Origin: Tomocerus qinae
Taxonomy: Eukaryota; Arthropoda; Collembola; Entomobryomorpha; Tomoceridae
Direction: 5' to 3'
Length of the DNA: 64,000 nucleotides
Assembly (NCBI GenBank): GCA_020055645.1
Contig: CM034549.1
Location: 24,759,930-24,823,929, forward strand
Shown here in pieces: positions 50,801-63,849 of the stretch. Numbering within the stretch: the stretch's first letter is position 1; each line of letters opens with the position of its first letter. The position numbers were made by a program, and so were the translations under genes. Below the pieces are notes generated by a model, which worked only from the letters and a program-made list of their open reading frames with translations, ran no database searches and was not told the origin of the DNA.

Positions 50801-53800
50801 GAAGAAGTATGGTGAAACTACTCTTTTGTGGCGTGTGTAACATATTAGATGCTGAGTGAGTGAGTGAATATTTCAGTTTCACTACCTACCCTACCTACAA
50901 AGTAAGCTTTAGCAAATAAAGCATCCTACTCTTCAATATTTTATCCTGTCTACCATCTAGATACGGAGGGAAGGATGATAGGAAGTAGGAAGTCATATTA
51001 TTGGCGTCTTGGGGCTGAAAACCTATATCTTTCACTGTCTTCTCTCAAGAAACTGCAAACATACTACAGACTGCTCACTATTCTGTTGCTGTATGGATGA
51101 AAATGAGGATGGATGATGACATATAAGAAGGTAAATACAATATTTCCAGCGCATAAGCACTACAAAGATAGAGCTTCATTTCAATGTCACTACTCAAACT
51201 TGTTACAACACTTTTCTTCTACACAATAACCAGCCACGCAGAGGGAAATGTCACAAATGCTTTATAAAACTTAATGCATTAATTACAAAATCTCTCCTCG
51301 CTTCTGTGATCTGTGCTATTTGATTTTATGATATGCAAATATACATTTCTATTTCTGGTTAGAGTAGATTGGTTAACTTTTTAATTTCAGGCCTCTAAAG
51401 GTCGAAGCACTGAAAATCATTACAAAAACGCTTATTTAAAGCTTCTTATTTCAGAAACGGTAATTTAAATGTCAAAATTGTATCCATGCATTTTATGTAG
51501 CGGGTGTACCAATAGGATCATTGAGTCTTAACCACCCACTTCCCTTTAGAAATAATATGCTGGTGGCCTTCGCCAAAATGGAGTTCAATTGGACAGAGAT
51601 TGTTCTAAAAATCAGATGGGATTGAACATGTAGATGAAACGCCAGGATGTAAAAGGGGAATCAGAGGTAATACTGGTGAGGGATCATGGAGTATGGAGTC
51701 ACGTAGTATGGAGTAAGGAAAGGGGACAACTAAGTGATCATTGTCTCTCGGTCCTTGGTTCGTCCCTGGATTTATATCACTCGTCTTTAGATATTATGAG
51801 CACTAGCTCCGTGAAACCGAAAACAAGTACAAATTATCAATTAATGTAACATTAACTAGCAACCGTGCTTATGGCATCTTTAATCCCACTGTGGAAACAA
51901 TTCATGTACAAATGTTTGCATTATTTTGAAATTTCTAACGAGATACATACATTTAGAAGTCAGTTACGTTGTAATTCGTAAACACAATAATATGCTCCAA
52001 ACAGGTTTTTAGATCAAAAGTAGCTAGAGTCTTCAATGATACGATGATACCTAATTAAAACTGAATAGAAATGGTAAATGCTGTAAGAATTTCCTGAAGG
52101 GTAAAGATGTTGTATTTATCCATGCTCTAAGAAACTTAAGCACCTACCATACTTAAGGATAATTGTAATGCGATGCCCGTTCGTCCGCTCACATGGAATA
52201 CATAGTTGCCAATTAACACCAGAAGAGAAATACGATGCATCAGAGCGTTTATGATCATACCAAGAAAAGAATGGCGTGCATGGTTTATCACGCGGACATC
52301 CTAATTCTAAGAAATTAGAATCAACGATTCTATAGTCAGTGAGTGGTGCTCTCTAAGACACGTGATAACTAAGATGCAATTACTTTTGTGTGTATACCAA
52401 CATAGTCTTTTGCTTTCATGACAATTTTTAGTTGTACAAATACTATACAGATAGCCTTTCCAGGATTGGCAATGTGGAAATGGAAGAAGGGTCTATTTTT
52501 TACCAAAATAAAAACGACTTACTTGAAATGTGAATAGGGATTGGCATTGTTGGCAGAGATTTTCTCCAGAACGAGTACATCTTGGCCGTGTTCTTTGAGT
52601 CGAACAGTGTTTGCTTCAACATCTCTCAGAATTCTATTGAAGTCATCCTTGTCCACTCGAAGAAAATGACAATTATCTTCTCGGAGAACTATTGTGGCAG
52701 CTCTATAAAAATAAAACCGAAAACTTTTAGTACTGCTATTTAACCAAACTTTCACCCTTTGAAATGATAATTTTGACTTTATCATTTGTTTTATTTATAA
52801 CGTATAAGTATAACCTAGTACATAGACATCAACAGAAATGAAATCTCTTGGAGAAACAAGAAGAATGAAGGAATGTAAAGAAATTAAAAATATGTGCACG
52901 TATTTAGTAGTACGGATGTTTTTAATTGTTTTCTTTGTAAATACTTGACGAAAAGTGTAAACCATGTGAATAATAGAGTATAACATATTTTTGTACATCA
53001 ACCTATAAATTCTTACTACAACTTCAATGGGTTCTAGTCCTTGAAGTGAAACTTATGAAATTGAGTTTCAGGTTCTATTTGGATTGTTGAATCAGCAAAT
53101 TGCGTCTTGGCGTCTCAATTATATGTTTTTCTGTTTCTAACTTTCAGCAGATTGTTTTGTCTCGCTTGTTGTAATACAATACCTAAGTATGAGTGAAAAG
53201 AAAAACAAAAGACCAAGTTACCAGAAAAGTTCAACTCCAATATTATTATTAACAAAACATCCGTTTCCTTTCGTTTTTGCTGCCCAGAGTATTTTTCGGT
53301 ATTCCACCAAGTCGTTAGGCTTAGGTTAATGGCCATTAGGATTCTAGTATCATTAAAAGCGTAGTAGATATGTTCATATAATTTATATCTATTCCTTTAG
53401 CTGTAATTCAATAGTTAATGGCTAGATTGCGACTTGCGACATTCAAAGTCAAAATTATTATCCAGGCTATATATTTCGGTCTTGTACGGAAACCTTAAGA
53501 TTTGCCCTTTTCCAGAGTAGGTATATGTTGCCTGAAACTTCTGGACAGAAATCTTTTCATTTTGGGTTTCCCTTTATTTACTACTTGATGTTATAAACAA
53601 ACCAAAAGTAATAGGAATCTGTAGATATGCTTCTGCAGAACGAACAAAATTTATATCTGAAAGGAAGTTAGGTGACTCTCTCTACAATCAAACTGCAGTT
53701 CAGAAAATGCTTGTAATGTATCCAAGTACTGCTCTCGAACAAGTTATTGAAAGCAAACTAACTACGAAAAATGAAAAGAGTGAATGCTAACACCAACCTG

Positions 53801-56800
53801 CATTCAATGGACAAAATGCAAGAAACTTCTTCAATTCAAAGTTATAGATAACAAAATAAAGAAAACAAGATCCAACTGCAATATACTAGCACTCTGCACC
53901 GCGAGCAAAAAGTAAATCAAATAGAAAATCTCTGCTTTATGGGAATTCTACGAAATTAAATTACAACTACACCTTAGAACCTCGATTATGCCCCGTATAA
54001 TACTACAAGCAAAAATTCCTGCCGTGTTATATACCAAAGTTCTAATTTAATAACATAATGCCCAATATTGGCTACTGGAGACGGAGACACGACAAATTTT
54101 GTGACACAAAATATACAGGCAATACAATATTTAGTGAATGTGGGAAATCAAACATTAGACAATGGTAATAATCCCATCGAAATATGTGCAGCAGAGTAAT
54201 AGTATTACTGCACTACTAAGTATTTATAGAACTGTATGAATTGTATTGTTCAGCAGTTTGTGAGTACCAAATTAATGCAATTAGAAACTAAGAACCAGAT
54301 GAATGAAGAAGGACAAGGAATTCTTTTGTGCTGCTACAGCATTTATTTTCCTTTTCTCCTGCTGGTTTGTAATATTCATGCTTTTGTAGTCCATGTAATA
54401 ATGCTAACGGAGAAACGCTGTTTACATACCCAAAGGCTTACTTTCTCCATTTATATTTATTTTCCATTCTAAACTTGCACCATGTCATATCTATTTACTC
54501 ACAAAGCTATATAATGCATATATCTTCAATCTCTTCGGGAAAAACAATATTGGAGAAAGTTTATCATTGTTAAAACCTACGACTACAGCGTTACAAGTAA
54601 TTACAATGTACCTTTGTAGTACCAGTAACCACAATGACCGCAGGGATACTGCATGCAGGGCAGTTGATGTTGAAATTTTCTTTGTAGCATAATAAATATC
54701 CTATACTTAATTCAAAGATATTTAACTTCAGAATAAAGTTGTCTATAGATTAACATTGAAAGACGAAAACAAATGCGCAGATTCTCTATTAACATTGGCG
54801 AAATTAAAATATAAATCATTGTGTCAACATTCTACCAAAAATGGTTTTGTAATACGTAGTAAATGTTACTGCGCAATGATTGAATTGTCTACTTTTAAGC
54901 ACACGACAATGTACTGCCATTTTGTTACGTTTTTAGTAAAATGCATGTTGAATACATTTTTATTTATTCGTAACCTAGTTTAGAACGTAAGAAATGGGTT
55001 CTGTAGTAAGTAAGGCTCACCATTGATTTTAATCCACCTAAGGCGAAAAGTAAATGAGTGTGCTGTAGTGCCTATTCTTCATAATAATGAGTGGATGATT
55101 ATGAATCATGAATGTGTAGGTATTATGTTGATGTACTGTAGAGATAGTAGGCAATTCATTGTGGTAACTCTGTTATTGGGATGGATGTCCTTGTGTATTG
55201 TATTTCGCAGAAATTCGTGAGATTCAAGACTTATATAGCATGCATTATTGTGTTCATTATTTACATTTAGTTCATCAAGTGTAAAGAACTATTGTTCCTT
55301 CTTTAGACTAGAAATCTACTTTAATATCTCATGAAAAGAAGCTCTACTTTTATTATTTCCATTCTGCTCTCTATCAGGTTTTGTTGAATATTTAAATTCA
55401 ACAAGACAGAATGGAATAAACTTTGAATTTGTAATTCTTAGAGATAAGTAGCTGTACTTTGTAATTAATAGTTGTGACTATTCAATTCACTTCGCTTCTA
55501 TTCAATGGATGAATGAATAATAACGTTTAATAATCAATACTACCACAACAGCACTACATAACGCAATTAAAGAGGCTCTTTCATAGCGTGCAAAATTGAA
55601 ATAAGGGAAACTGGTTACTTTAATCTCCTTGCATACACTTAAATATGCTCAGTGGTTCAGTTCGCTTTATCGACTACGCTTATTCATACTAGATACTAGA
55701 ACTCCTTTGTTTTGTATTTCAATTCAACAATAAATGCTTGTTCTGGGAATGCTGTATCGTAATAGTTAAGACTTGTACGTAAGCCAATATTTCTCATTAT
55801 CATTAAGTCTCATTCACAATTTTCAAGAGCGCAAAAAACAATAACGAATCTTAATCTTACTGCCGTAGTAGACTTTTACTTCGCTCTCCTTTAATTGTAC
55901 TACTAAGTTTACAAATGTTACTACAAATTATTTGTATTTGCATCTAACGAAGAATTGTAGAAAAAAACAGAGGTATTTAATAGGTAGAGGAGAATTTCTA
56001 TGGTAGGATTACTTAACAATTCTAATACTGAGTACAAAGAATACTTGTCTGAGTATCTACTTACCCCTGAATCTTCTGGAAAAAATGTAATACAAAATTC
56101 GTGAAGAATAATGCTATTTCTGAACATCTCATCTAACAATAGATATAAAAATAGAAATGTTTCACAAGAGAAATACAATAAGACTTTCTGCTGTTCATCT
56201 GTATTACGCTACTACTTGGACAGATAATATTACGGCTATAATATCAAGTTTCCTGTATAGAATTCCCATATAATAATAAGGTACATAAGATACAGTTTTA
56301 GACTTTGCAAAAAGCATTATTTCGTAAGGTTCAAGTAACTCTGAGTCTCAGATGTCAATTTAGTTTACAGAATACAACTAATTCAACGGTTGTGGTTGTA
56401 CCCACATCTACATCCACATTTTTGTATTTTCATATTGAAAAATGCTAAATATGCAGGAAAATCCCAATTACAAAAGTAAGGACGGGTTTTTAAGCTTGAA
56501 AGATTTTACATCAGTTTCCACTCTGAACGGATCTGACTTAAATTGGTATAAATTGAGTTGTGTTTCTTCTTGTGAAAGTTTGTTCATTAATGAAATATGA
56601 GGAAGGTTGCTATTATACTATCTGACTATCATATTAAATGTCTTTTCCCATCAAATGAAACTGAACTGAGATCACATCCGCCATAGACCTTCAAAAACTG
56701 AAAACCTGTCTCTTAACTTCACTTCCATTTAATAAGAGATAGAAAAGAAGATATCCGGTTATCGGGTGATGAAACTTGGAAGGACATACTGGTTACAATA

Positions 56801-59800
56801 TTATAACTTTCGCCAAAACTCTTACAAGGAATGGCCGACACATCACGCTCGCAGTAAGATACCACAGACAGTCAACTTTTATGACTAATTTCGGTGCGCT
56901 GATTTAATGGCCGAGTTTCACCCCAGTACTCAGTACTGTACTTGCACTATATGAAATACTCGAAGAAAGAACTACCGTAGTAAACCACAAAAACACCCGT
57001 TTAAATAGATGACCAAAATAATGACCGAAGACCCGGGAAAGAAAATTAAAATCTAGGCAGCCATGTAAAGTCGATATTTTCAGTGATAATTGGGACAAAT
57101 CTCCAAAAGGTATTTCAAAATCATTTAGATTCCAAAAACGGTTCAAGTATACTAATTAACTAATTAATTAACATTCATATAATATCTAATTACAATTTAC
57201 GCAATTGTTTTACATTACTTTTTTCTCCATTTAGATTTTGGCTTTGTTACGTATACTAATAGTGTTAATAAGGATGATACTGCGATAATGGCACTTATAA
57301 GGTTGACTTTGTAACATTACATAACAAAATCTCCCTTGTATAATATTTTCTGTGTTTATGCATTAGAGGTAGTCATTAAACATGAGATAAGTGGATGCTT
57401 TCATTCTTGTCATACTGCGAGATGCATTATGAAGGAGATAGAAATAGATAAAGTTAGAGAGATCTCCCGCAGATGTGACAAGAGTAGTGAAGTGAATTTG
57501 ACGGAGTATAATATATTGTCTTGAACAAAAGACAACTGACTGGCTGTCATTATAGTAGAAGCACATAGTAAGGCAGCAATCAACGAGTCAGTCGTCAGTC
57601 TGCCTGTTCATCAATTCCTAAGGATTCCCTGCAGGAAACCACAGTTGACAATCAGGGAACTTCATACTAACTACCTACTTAGCCAACCTTCAAACAACTC
57701 TATGTTCTCTATTCACACGACAAATACATACCTACAGTGAATTGTACTCTTTGTACAAGTGCGGTTCTGAAGTACGACGAGATTTACACACAGTCCTACC
57801 GTCGTGTACATTTTGACAATATTATCTTTTTGGAGGTTGTCCCTATATCGACAGTAAATAAACTATAAAATGTATATAGAGCTACTTATGGTTCACAGGT
57901 TGATAAAGGAAATGAATTCAAGTAATGGGATGGGAGTTAGGGAGAAAGAAATAATAAAACGGAGGTAATAGAGTACTTTATATACACATTGGCTATATCT
58001 GACCTTGTATTTATAGTCCGTGCACCCTTTCTCTATTTATTGCAGATACCTGTAACAGGTAGGATGAGATGGGTGAGATTCATACCTATGGAATTAATGA
58101 TACAATATACATAATTCTTAAGTAACGACTGGTCTAAGCATGAGTAACTATAACAAGTCTCTCTCTTGGTAGGAATATGTAAGTTAAAACTAAAATAAAA
58201 GGAAGGTTGATGCTGAGAAGGAGACAAGGACACTAAAAATATGTGGATGTAGCTTTTAGCCTCGTAACTACAAGTTGCTGGCTGATGTGATGGTTGCCAT
58301 TCAAGGTAATATAGATAGATGCATACAATTTTATATATACATTTGGTCGACTTATCTGTGACCAACCACTTATCCTAACAAATTCACTTACGAAGGTAGC
58401 CAATGTTATGCTTCTTTCTCCCAGAATGCTCTATTCTACTTTCCCCATCTCACTAAATGTTCCAGTTAAACGAGGCAGCTAGGAAAGTAAAAGAGCACTG
58501 AGTAAAAGTGTCTTCAAGTCCTATCTGGGCCTTGAGACTCCTATATCTTCAGTATTAAATTAAATTATACTCCATTTTATGATATAAATGGATGACTATC
58601 TCTCCTCCGCTACTAGACAACATGCAAGAAGAGGGGAAAACCTTTTTCCCAATTCAATAGAAACCAGAACTTTTACATATGTTCAGACACTCACAAGGAT
58701 CCTTTGCACAGCCACGTATATAGAAATCAACCAGAATAAGTATCAGTTATTATACGAACACTCATATCCTGAAATGCCTTTTCGTGATAAAAAAAATGCA
58801 AAGATTTGGGAAAATGCTCTAGACATTTTGGCATACGTTGCTCATAAATTTTCCACTAGAACATCTCGTTTAAGCTCCTGACTGCCATCATACCAACCTA
58901 AGATGAGTGCTTGATAACATTGCGGATAGGAGCAAGAGGAAATCTTTTTAGAAGTATAACCAGATCTTTTTTCATAGCTAATCAAATCAAAAATGACAAA
59001 AGTCGAGAAGAGTGCTTAAGTCCTCGAGAGTCACGGTTACGTTTCTGTTTAGAAAAATATTTTCCAAGGATTGTAGCAAGCAGCCATTCTGGTTGTGTAA
59101 AATGTCTACTCCAAGTTTCCTCTCCAAAGAGATTGGCTAATAAGCTACCTACGCAAGCTCTACTAAAATATCCATGAATATTCATAGGGACATGTCTCAA
59201 TGTCTCCACCTGGATATTTCAAAATGCTCCTTTCATTTGATGCTATCTACAAGAGAATGAATAACAATAACTCTGTAGAAATCTAGCTCCTTGTAGCTAA
59301 AGAGGACACAAACGAGTAATTTACTTGAATTAGGAAACATCTTAAATTATTCAACGCATTATCTTCTTTTGCTCCATAAGAGGATATTCTGTTAGAGACA
59401 GTTCAGTCGTAAATACGTAATAGGCACAACGCTATAGAACGTTTACTGCAACGTTGTGACAAATTAAGATGAGACGACAGCCAGGGGCCTATAATTCTGA
59501 GATTTCATTTCGTCTAAAAGCTTTTTTCTATCGTATAATTTGTCATTGTATGCTTTTCTGCTTGAAAATTGAGAGTTCAGCAGAGTATATTTACTGTTAA
59601 TAATTAAAGATAATTGTCTTACCTTGGAGCATCGTTGACTAAGGCTAGTTTTCCGAAGTCGTCACCTTCGTAGAGGGATGTGACAGTCCCTTTCCCTCGT
59701 ATTACGACGTTAACTGATCCTTTGAGAATGATGTACCAGCTTTTACCTTCGTCTCCTTGGTGGAACACTTGAAATTAAGAAAAGTTAATTACCAGCATGT

Positions 59801-60306
59801 ACGTGTAATTAGGTCACAAACACAATTTTGTCTATTGTCTCCTGTGAAAATGTGCTACTCATTTAGAGCGAATAAATAGGGAGATAAAAAGCCTATTGTC
59901 TAATGTACAACTTAGCATGATTATATCCTAGAGCAGAGACATTAAAGATTGAAGTCTTACAAATGGTTCCGTTCGTAGGGTGAGCTTCGAATACGATGAC
60001 TCCAGCAAGTTCTCTTTTAACCGAATTAGAAAGATGAGCTAGAGCTTTAATATGGAGTAACTCCTCGTAAATCATCTCAAGGTCGTCTGTTGTTCTCTCG
60101 TAGGAAGGCTTTCTAAGAATAAGGCGCATGATAGCATCAGGAGCTCTTTGAGCTAAGTAGCCCAGCACTTCAGAGCATTTTGTGTCTGCTTCCCGTTCAT
60201 CGTCCGGACTGGGAAGTCCTCGTGACCACGATCGACTCGACAATTCACTCTCAGCGTCTATCGTGAATCGGTAGAAGATATACTTGTCTCGAAACGGATG
60301 CTCCAT
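38833..60306 (-). CDS. Epac: EPAC-type cAMP-regulated Rap guanine nucleotide exchange factor, copy 2
   Basis: Exons: 60306-59961, 59767-59623, 52702-52523, 50177-49974, 48318-48180, 47828-47573, 44790-44644, 44417-44317, 44140-44015, 43726-43548, 39476-39127, 38957-38833; joined frame 765 residues. Order: [12 protein letters not shown] lead-in, cyclic-nucleotide binding (about 65-220; [28 protein letters not shown]), REM (about 225-335), linker, Ras-association (about 423-506), CDC25-type GEF (about 520-735; [48 protein letters not shown]) and the ending [14 protein letters not shown]. Close to vertebrate RAPGEF4. The ATG at 60306 is five codons before FRDKY and an acceptor (tatgtag|TGACG) precedes it, so upstream exons with DEP and a first cAMP site may lie beyond the window; I found none in 60307-64000. 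Introns are much longer than in copy 1. The REM exon has a private insertion containing RRAS. Confidence 0.94.
39477..43547 (-). other. Long intron of EPAC copy 2 inside the GEF domain (about 4.1 kb)
   Basis: It lies between the exons ending LKLAA and starting [11 protein letters not shown]; the matching intron in copy 1 is only 87 bp. No convincing nested gene on either strand. Confidence 0.7.
44791..47572 (-). other. Intron of EPAC copy 2 before the Ras-association domain (about 2.8 kb)
   Basis: The donor is A|GTGAGT after RPTDD and the acceptor is before [13 protein letters not shown] 67-codon ATG frame at 47375-47172 (-) is present but unsupported. Nothing else seen. Confidence 0.65.
48319..49973 (-). 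other. U12-type AT-AC intron in EPAC copy 2
   Basis: The donor is CA|ATATCCTTTCC and a perfect TTCCTTAAC branch site lies at 48337-48329, about 11 nt before the acceptor AC|TTGTAGAG. This is a textbook minor-spliceosome intron. The joined frame reads LTRHCRVEST, matching copy 1 (LEKHFRVTP) and the HYHAQ/HFHVE region of vertebrate EPACs as I recall it. The intron is 1,655 bp and contains a nested open frame at 49797-49489. Confidence 0.9.
49489..49797 (-). CDS. Unrecognised intronless small protein nested in the EPAC copy 2 AT-AC intron
   Basis: A continuous 102-codon frame runs from an ATG in good context (GAAAATGAATG) at 49797 to TAA at 49491-49489. The composition is balanced and protein-like, unlike most chance frames here: [20 protein letters not shown], then [19 protein letters not shown], then a beta-rich second half with [19 protein letters not shown]. 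No signal peptide or membrane segment is seen. It lies on the same strand as EPAC, inside the intron between the REM exons, and does not fit the EPAC frame as an exon. It may be a small independent gene, a retrocopy, or one exon of a larger nested gene. I do not recognise the family, and no AATAAA is evident just downstream. Confidence 0.5.
   Translation of the reverse strand: MNGVEFLSRPIGQGLILKDVHPKGSLFGVVKELRCKPQDIFSLTLPNDAPLNLGKECMIQVCWPHLYQPLKVKIEVSYLIRLNEKDRTGFTVITGKVALTCG
50178..52522 (-). other. Intron of EPAC copy 2 between the cAMP-binding and REM domains (about 2.3 kb)
   Basis: GT-AG intron with the junction in a Lys codon (AA|A), as in copy 1. No gene or repeat recognised inside. 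Confidence 0.65.
52703..59622 (-). other. Long intron of EPAC copy 2 (about 6.9 kb)
   Basis: It splits the cyclic-nucleotide-binding domain exactly at the PR|AATI position, as the far shorter intron in copy 1 does (642 bp). No exon or confident gene seen inside. Overlapping frames on both strands at 58588-59209 are the most coding-like noise here and may be a decayed element. Confidence 0.7.
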
Positions 60307-60984
60307 CGTCACTACATAATCCATATACAAATACAACATTAAAAGGCTACTATAAAATGCAAATTCAACATAATCATAGCAGATATATGCAATACATGTA
60401 TATACTTTTCCAGTGACAACAATAATATTACAGGTGCACGTCCAACTCATTGGTTGAGCATAATTTACATACAATAATTTACAGACAAACTGTTGTGCCT
60501 ACAGATACAGATGATGTAACATTATGATTTTAATAAACATATTTTCTATCACAATAAACAAAATACTACACTTCCTCAAAGCCTATAGGTATTGACTTTC
60601 TGGTGTAATACTACATATACGACCCAAATGGTATTTTATACCCTAAATACATTTTACTGCCCTATGGCACATTTAATCATGCACTCGTATTGCAATTAAG
60701 GCAACAGCTAAATTGATACTTTTACTATTTCACTTCTGGGAATCAAAATGGTCCTTTCTCATGCACTTATGATTTAAATTACAAATCATCCTCCGAAGCG
60801 ACTAATAAATTAGCAATTAATATATATGTATAAACTAAGGTCAATTAACATCACAGGCGCAATCTAAAAGCTCATCCACAAATAAGTGCCATTTCAACAC
60901 TCAACCCACTACACTTTTAATTACACCTACAGGCTAACTTGACATTTAAGTACTACGTAGAAGAGAAATTGACCAACACTTTAA

Positions 60985-61088
60985 ATAATCTACGTAGCAG
61001 AAATTTTCAGACCCTTTTAATAATCTACGATAGCGGAAGTTTTTGGACACTACATAATCTACGCAGCAGTTCGGACTCAGACACTTAA
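60985..61088. repeat. Degenerate tandem repeat, three units of about 35 bp
   Basis: Units starting at 60985, 61020 and 61054 share ATAATCTACG followed by a GCAG/GCGG core and a diverged AGAC/GGAC-type end. Function unknown. Confidence 0.6.
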
Positions 61089-62765
61089 AAATAATTGACA
61101 TAACAATTTGTCCGCTTGCTCTAGTATTAAAATGTGTCTAATCCATTTGGCCTTAATCTACAGAAATCCATTTTACTGCATAGGAATATTTTAAAACCTC
61201 TTTAAAATTACAGGGCGTCTTGTGTGGTACATGCTACGATTACGAACACACCTGTATTTTCTAAAAAGTTTTTCTTCCGGTTGGGGGTTTATCTAATACC
61301 ACACATCTGCATAGTACATAGCAGTAGAGTAAGTAGAGCAAGTCTGGAAGACGATGATATAATAGTATTATGGTTTAACTGGGTTACGTTTAAAAAGCAA
61401 CTTTGGTATCTGTATAACGAACGAGATTTCTCCTCGCGCTCTTGACAAAGAGGAACTTCAACTTTGTGGAAATGGAATGAAATGCTGGAAGTTGGTTCCC
61501 CACTCCTGACTAGACTCAATTGAAGCGAATGAACAAAACTAGCACAAACTTTAGAGTTGGACTTTTTATTTATGCATTGCGTGGCAAATGGTACAACGAG
61601 CATGAACTAGGAACACGGAATTTAGAGACGAGTTGGAATTGCTCAGTCCCTCCCTTTATAAGGTGCTATGTGTATGCTAAATACCATATCTGTCTATTTA
61701 TACAAAAGTATGTGCCCCGCTACCTACCGCAGTGGAAATTGTCTCTCTCCTGTCACTTCTCCTAATATTAGTGCAAAATGAACATAATAAAAGCCAACTA
61801 TTCAGCTAGAACTGCCAACTTGCTCTTCCTAAGTCATGCTCAAATTAATCCATACGAAGACACTTATTTGTGCTGAAAGTACTTCTAGCTACTATAGCCA
61901 CTTCATACTCAGCACTATCTACCTAAGTTTTATGTAGGATTCATTTAGTACAGTGTAAATCGCCATGAGCATAGATTCCCTGTTGCTAGCAGACAGTTTT
62001 GTTAAGCAATAATACTTTAGGGCTACCTATTATCCAAACTAAGCAGAAAATGTTGCTTATTAATCGTTGTCATCTGCATATTTACATCCTTTTCATGAGT
62101 AGGCATACTAAATTCAATCCTGTGAATGTATGTGTTTATGATTGTGTAGAGGAGGAAAGCATGTGGATGTAATTTCTATTTTCTATCACTCCTACATAGA
62201 TAGAGATGTAAGAAATGCAAACGTGGTAGAGAGTCGATTCGACTTCCCAAACCGAACTGACTGCAATTGATGTGACTGAGTTGTAGTGTTGAGTGCTCTC
62301 TTCTCTCTCTCATTCACTCCAAAGTTGTGAATTGTACTTGTACTAATGCTGTACATCTCTAAATGGAGCTCTAGCACTAGCAACCAACGCCGACGGGTTG
62401 AAAAGGAAAAAAGTTGGCCAATTACTTCTAGCTTGTCTAAGCTTTTGTGCGAGTATGTACACAAAGCAGACGGATGGACTCACTAGTTAACATCATGCAC
62501 ACACAATTACTGCGTTTTCAGTTCACTTCACTTCCTAACTCAAATCCAAGTGAACCTAATACTCTACATAGCCCCAACTGTTGTCTGGATGGATGCATAG
62601 TGTTGTCTAATCCACTCCAGTTCTGCCAACCAACCTTCGAGACAGCTAAGCATCAAGAACCATCGAATGCAAAATTCAATCCACTTTTTCACACGCACAC
62701 AGTCATCCACACACATCAGTTCAAGATAAAACTCGTACCTTCACTATATAGCACTTGCATATTAT

Positions 62766-62805
62766 TATTATATATAGTATATAGTATATATAGTATATAT
62801 AGTAG
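62766..62805. repeat. TATATAGTA microsatellite
   Basis: Alternating TATATA and GTA words (tatatagtatatagtatata and so on). A simple repeat. Confidence 0.8.
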
Positions 62806-63604
62806 TTACAACAGTAAAATCTCGATCTGTATTATTAACATGCTTAGTATGCCAAATAGAACTCCAGACCCGTTTTTGCCGACTTTACGGAAACAAATCA
62901 ATATTATTATTCTACCTCAATAAGATAACTGCAAAAATATTATGATCTTGTATTTGTGTATGTTGTTTGAAGACCTACACTTATTTAGAACGAGATTTTA
63001 ATAATTTATAAACAACAGTACTTATTCTTAGTTAACTACTACATTGAGGTGTGCGTTTAAACGATCAGACACATGATAACACTTTCATTACTACCTACAA
63101 CTCTCTATCCTTTAAGTTCAACATCCGACACACCTACAAATCATACTATCATGTCTGCTTTGCTTTAGGGATTTATCATATCCATGTACAATTACATTCT
63201 TCAAATCAAAAACAAGAACATTTCCCTCTGTTTACATCAACGTCAGATCTAATACAAAGAAACTGTCTGTGAGAAACACTTAATTGCATAGACATTATTG
63301 TTTAATCTATACAGACTCTGCAAGTGTTTGCTTACCTAGACAGATTCATCTTTGTGTACTAATTAAGTAGCGCTATTGTTTTACTAGTATACATATCACA
63401 TCCGAGTTGTCTAGCTACATAACAGCTTTCAAATATTTACACATTCTTTTGTTGGTAATATAGGTATTCACAGTTATCAAGAATATTTACTCGCTACAAA
63501 AACTTCCTTCCTGATTTATATATTTTTCAAAATTGCATTTTTTTATTTACACAATCAATAGATCGGAAAATTGTCAATGATAAAGATATGTATATACTAG
63601 TTGG

Positions 63605-63840
63605 CAAGATTCGTCTATAACAGGTTAGTCGATCCGGGAGTTGGCAAATTAAAAGTTCACTTTTTTCACCTCCATATTCACCTGCCTGTAATTACCATGG
63701 TAGTTAGCAATGGCAGTCCTTTATCCTATCCAAGCAGTGGAGGACAAAATATAGGATTTGTCCTCCAGAAGTGACAAAAGTGAATTTTTAATTTGCCAAC
63801 TACCGGACCGACTAACCTGTTACCATATAGACGAATCTTG
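63605..63840. mobile_element. Second MITE: 236-bp foldback element with 9-bp target duplication
   Basis: The left arm (CAAGATTCGTCTATA, then ACAGGTTAGTCG) is repeated in inverted orientation at the right end, and similarity continues for about 75 bp (AGTTGGCAAATTAAAA, then TTCACTTTT) with small gaps. Exact flanking repeats ACTAGTTGG lie at 63596-63604 and 63841-63849. The centre contains a further palindrome, GGAGGACAAA / TTTGTCCTCC. Long inverted repeats with a 9-bp duplication fit a MULE-derived MITE; an 8-bp hAT duplication is the alternative. No coding capacity. Confidence 0.82.
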
Positions 63841-63849
63841 ACTAGTTGG

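Larger units (their letters stand above)
60307..63604. other. Upstream region (or 5' intron) of EPAC copy 2
   Basis: No exon encoding a DEP or first cAMP-binding domain was found on the minus strand. Two small repeats lie within it (60985-61088 and 62766-62805). The longest plus frame (62447-62923) is low-complexity and is not called. Confidence 0.45.

Noticed and set aside
62447-62923. 158-codon plus-strand frame, the longest non-gene frame near the right end
   Set aside because: It runs through a TATATAGTA microsatellite, is Ser/Thr/His/Ile-rich and has no splice sites or homology.
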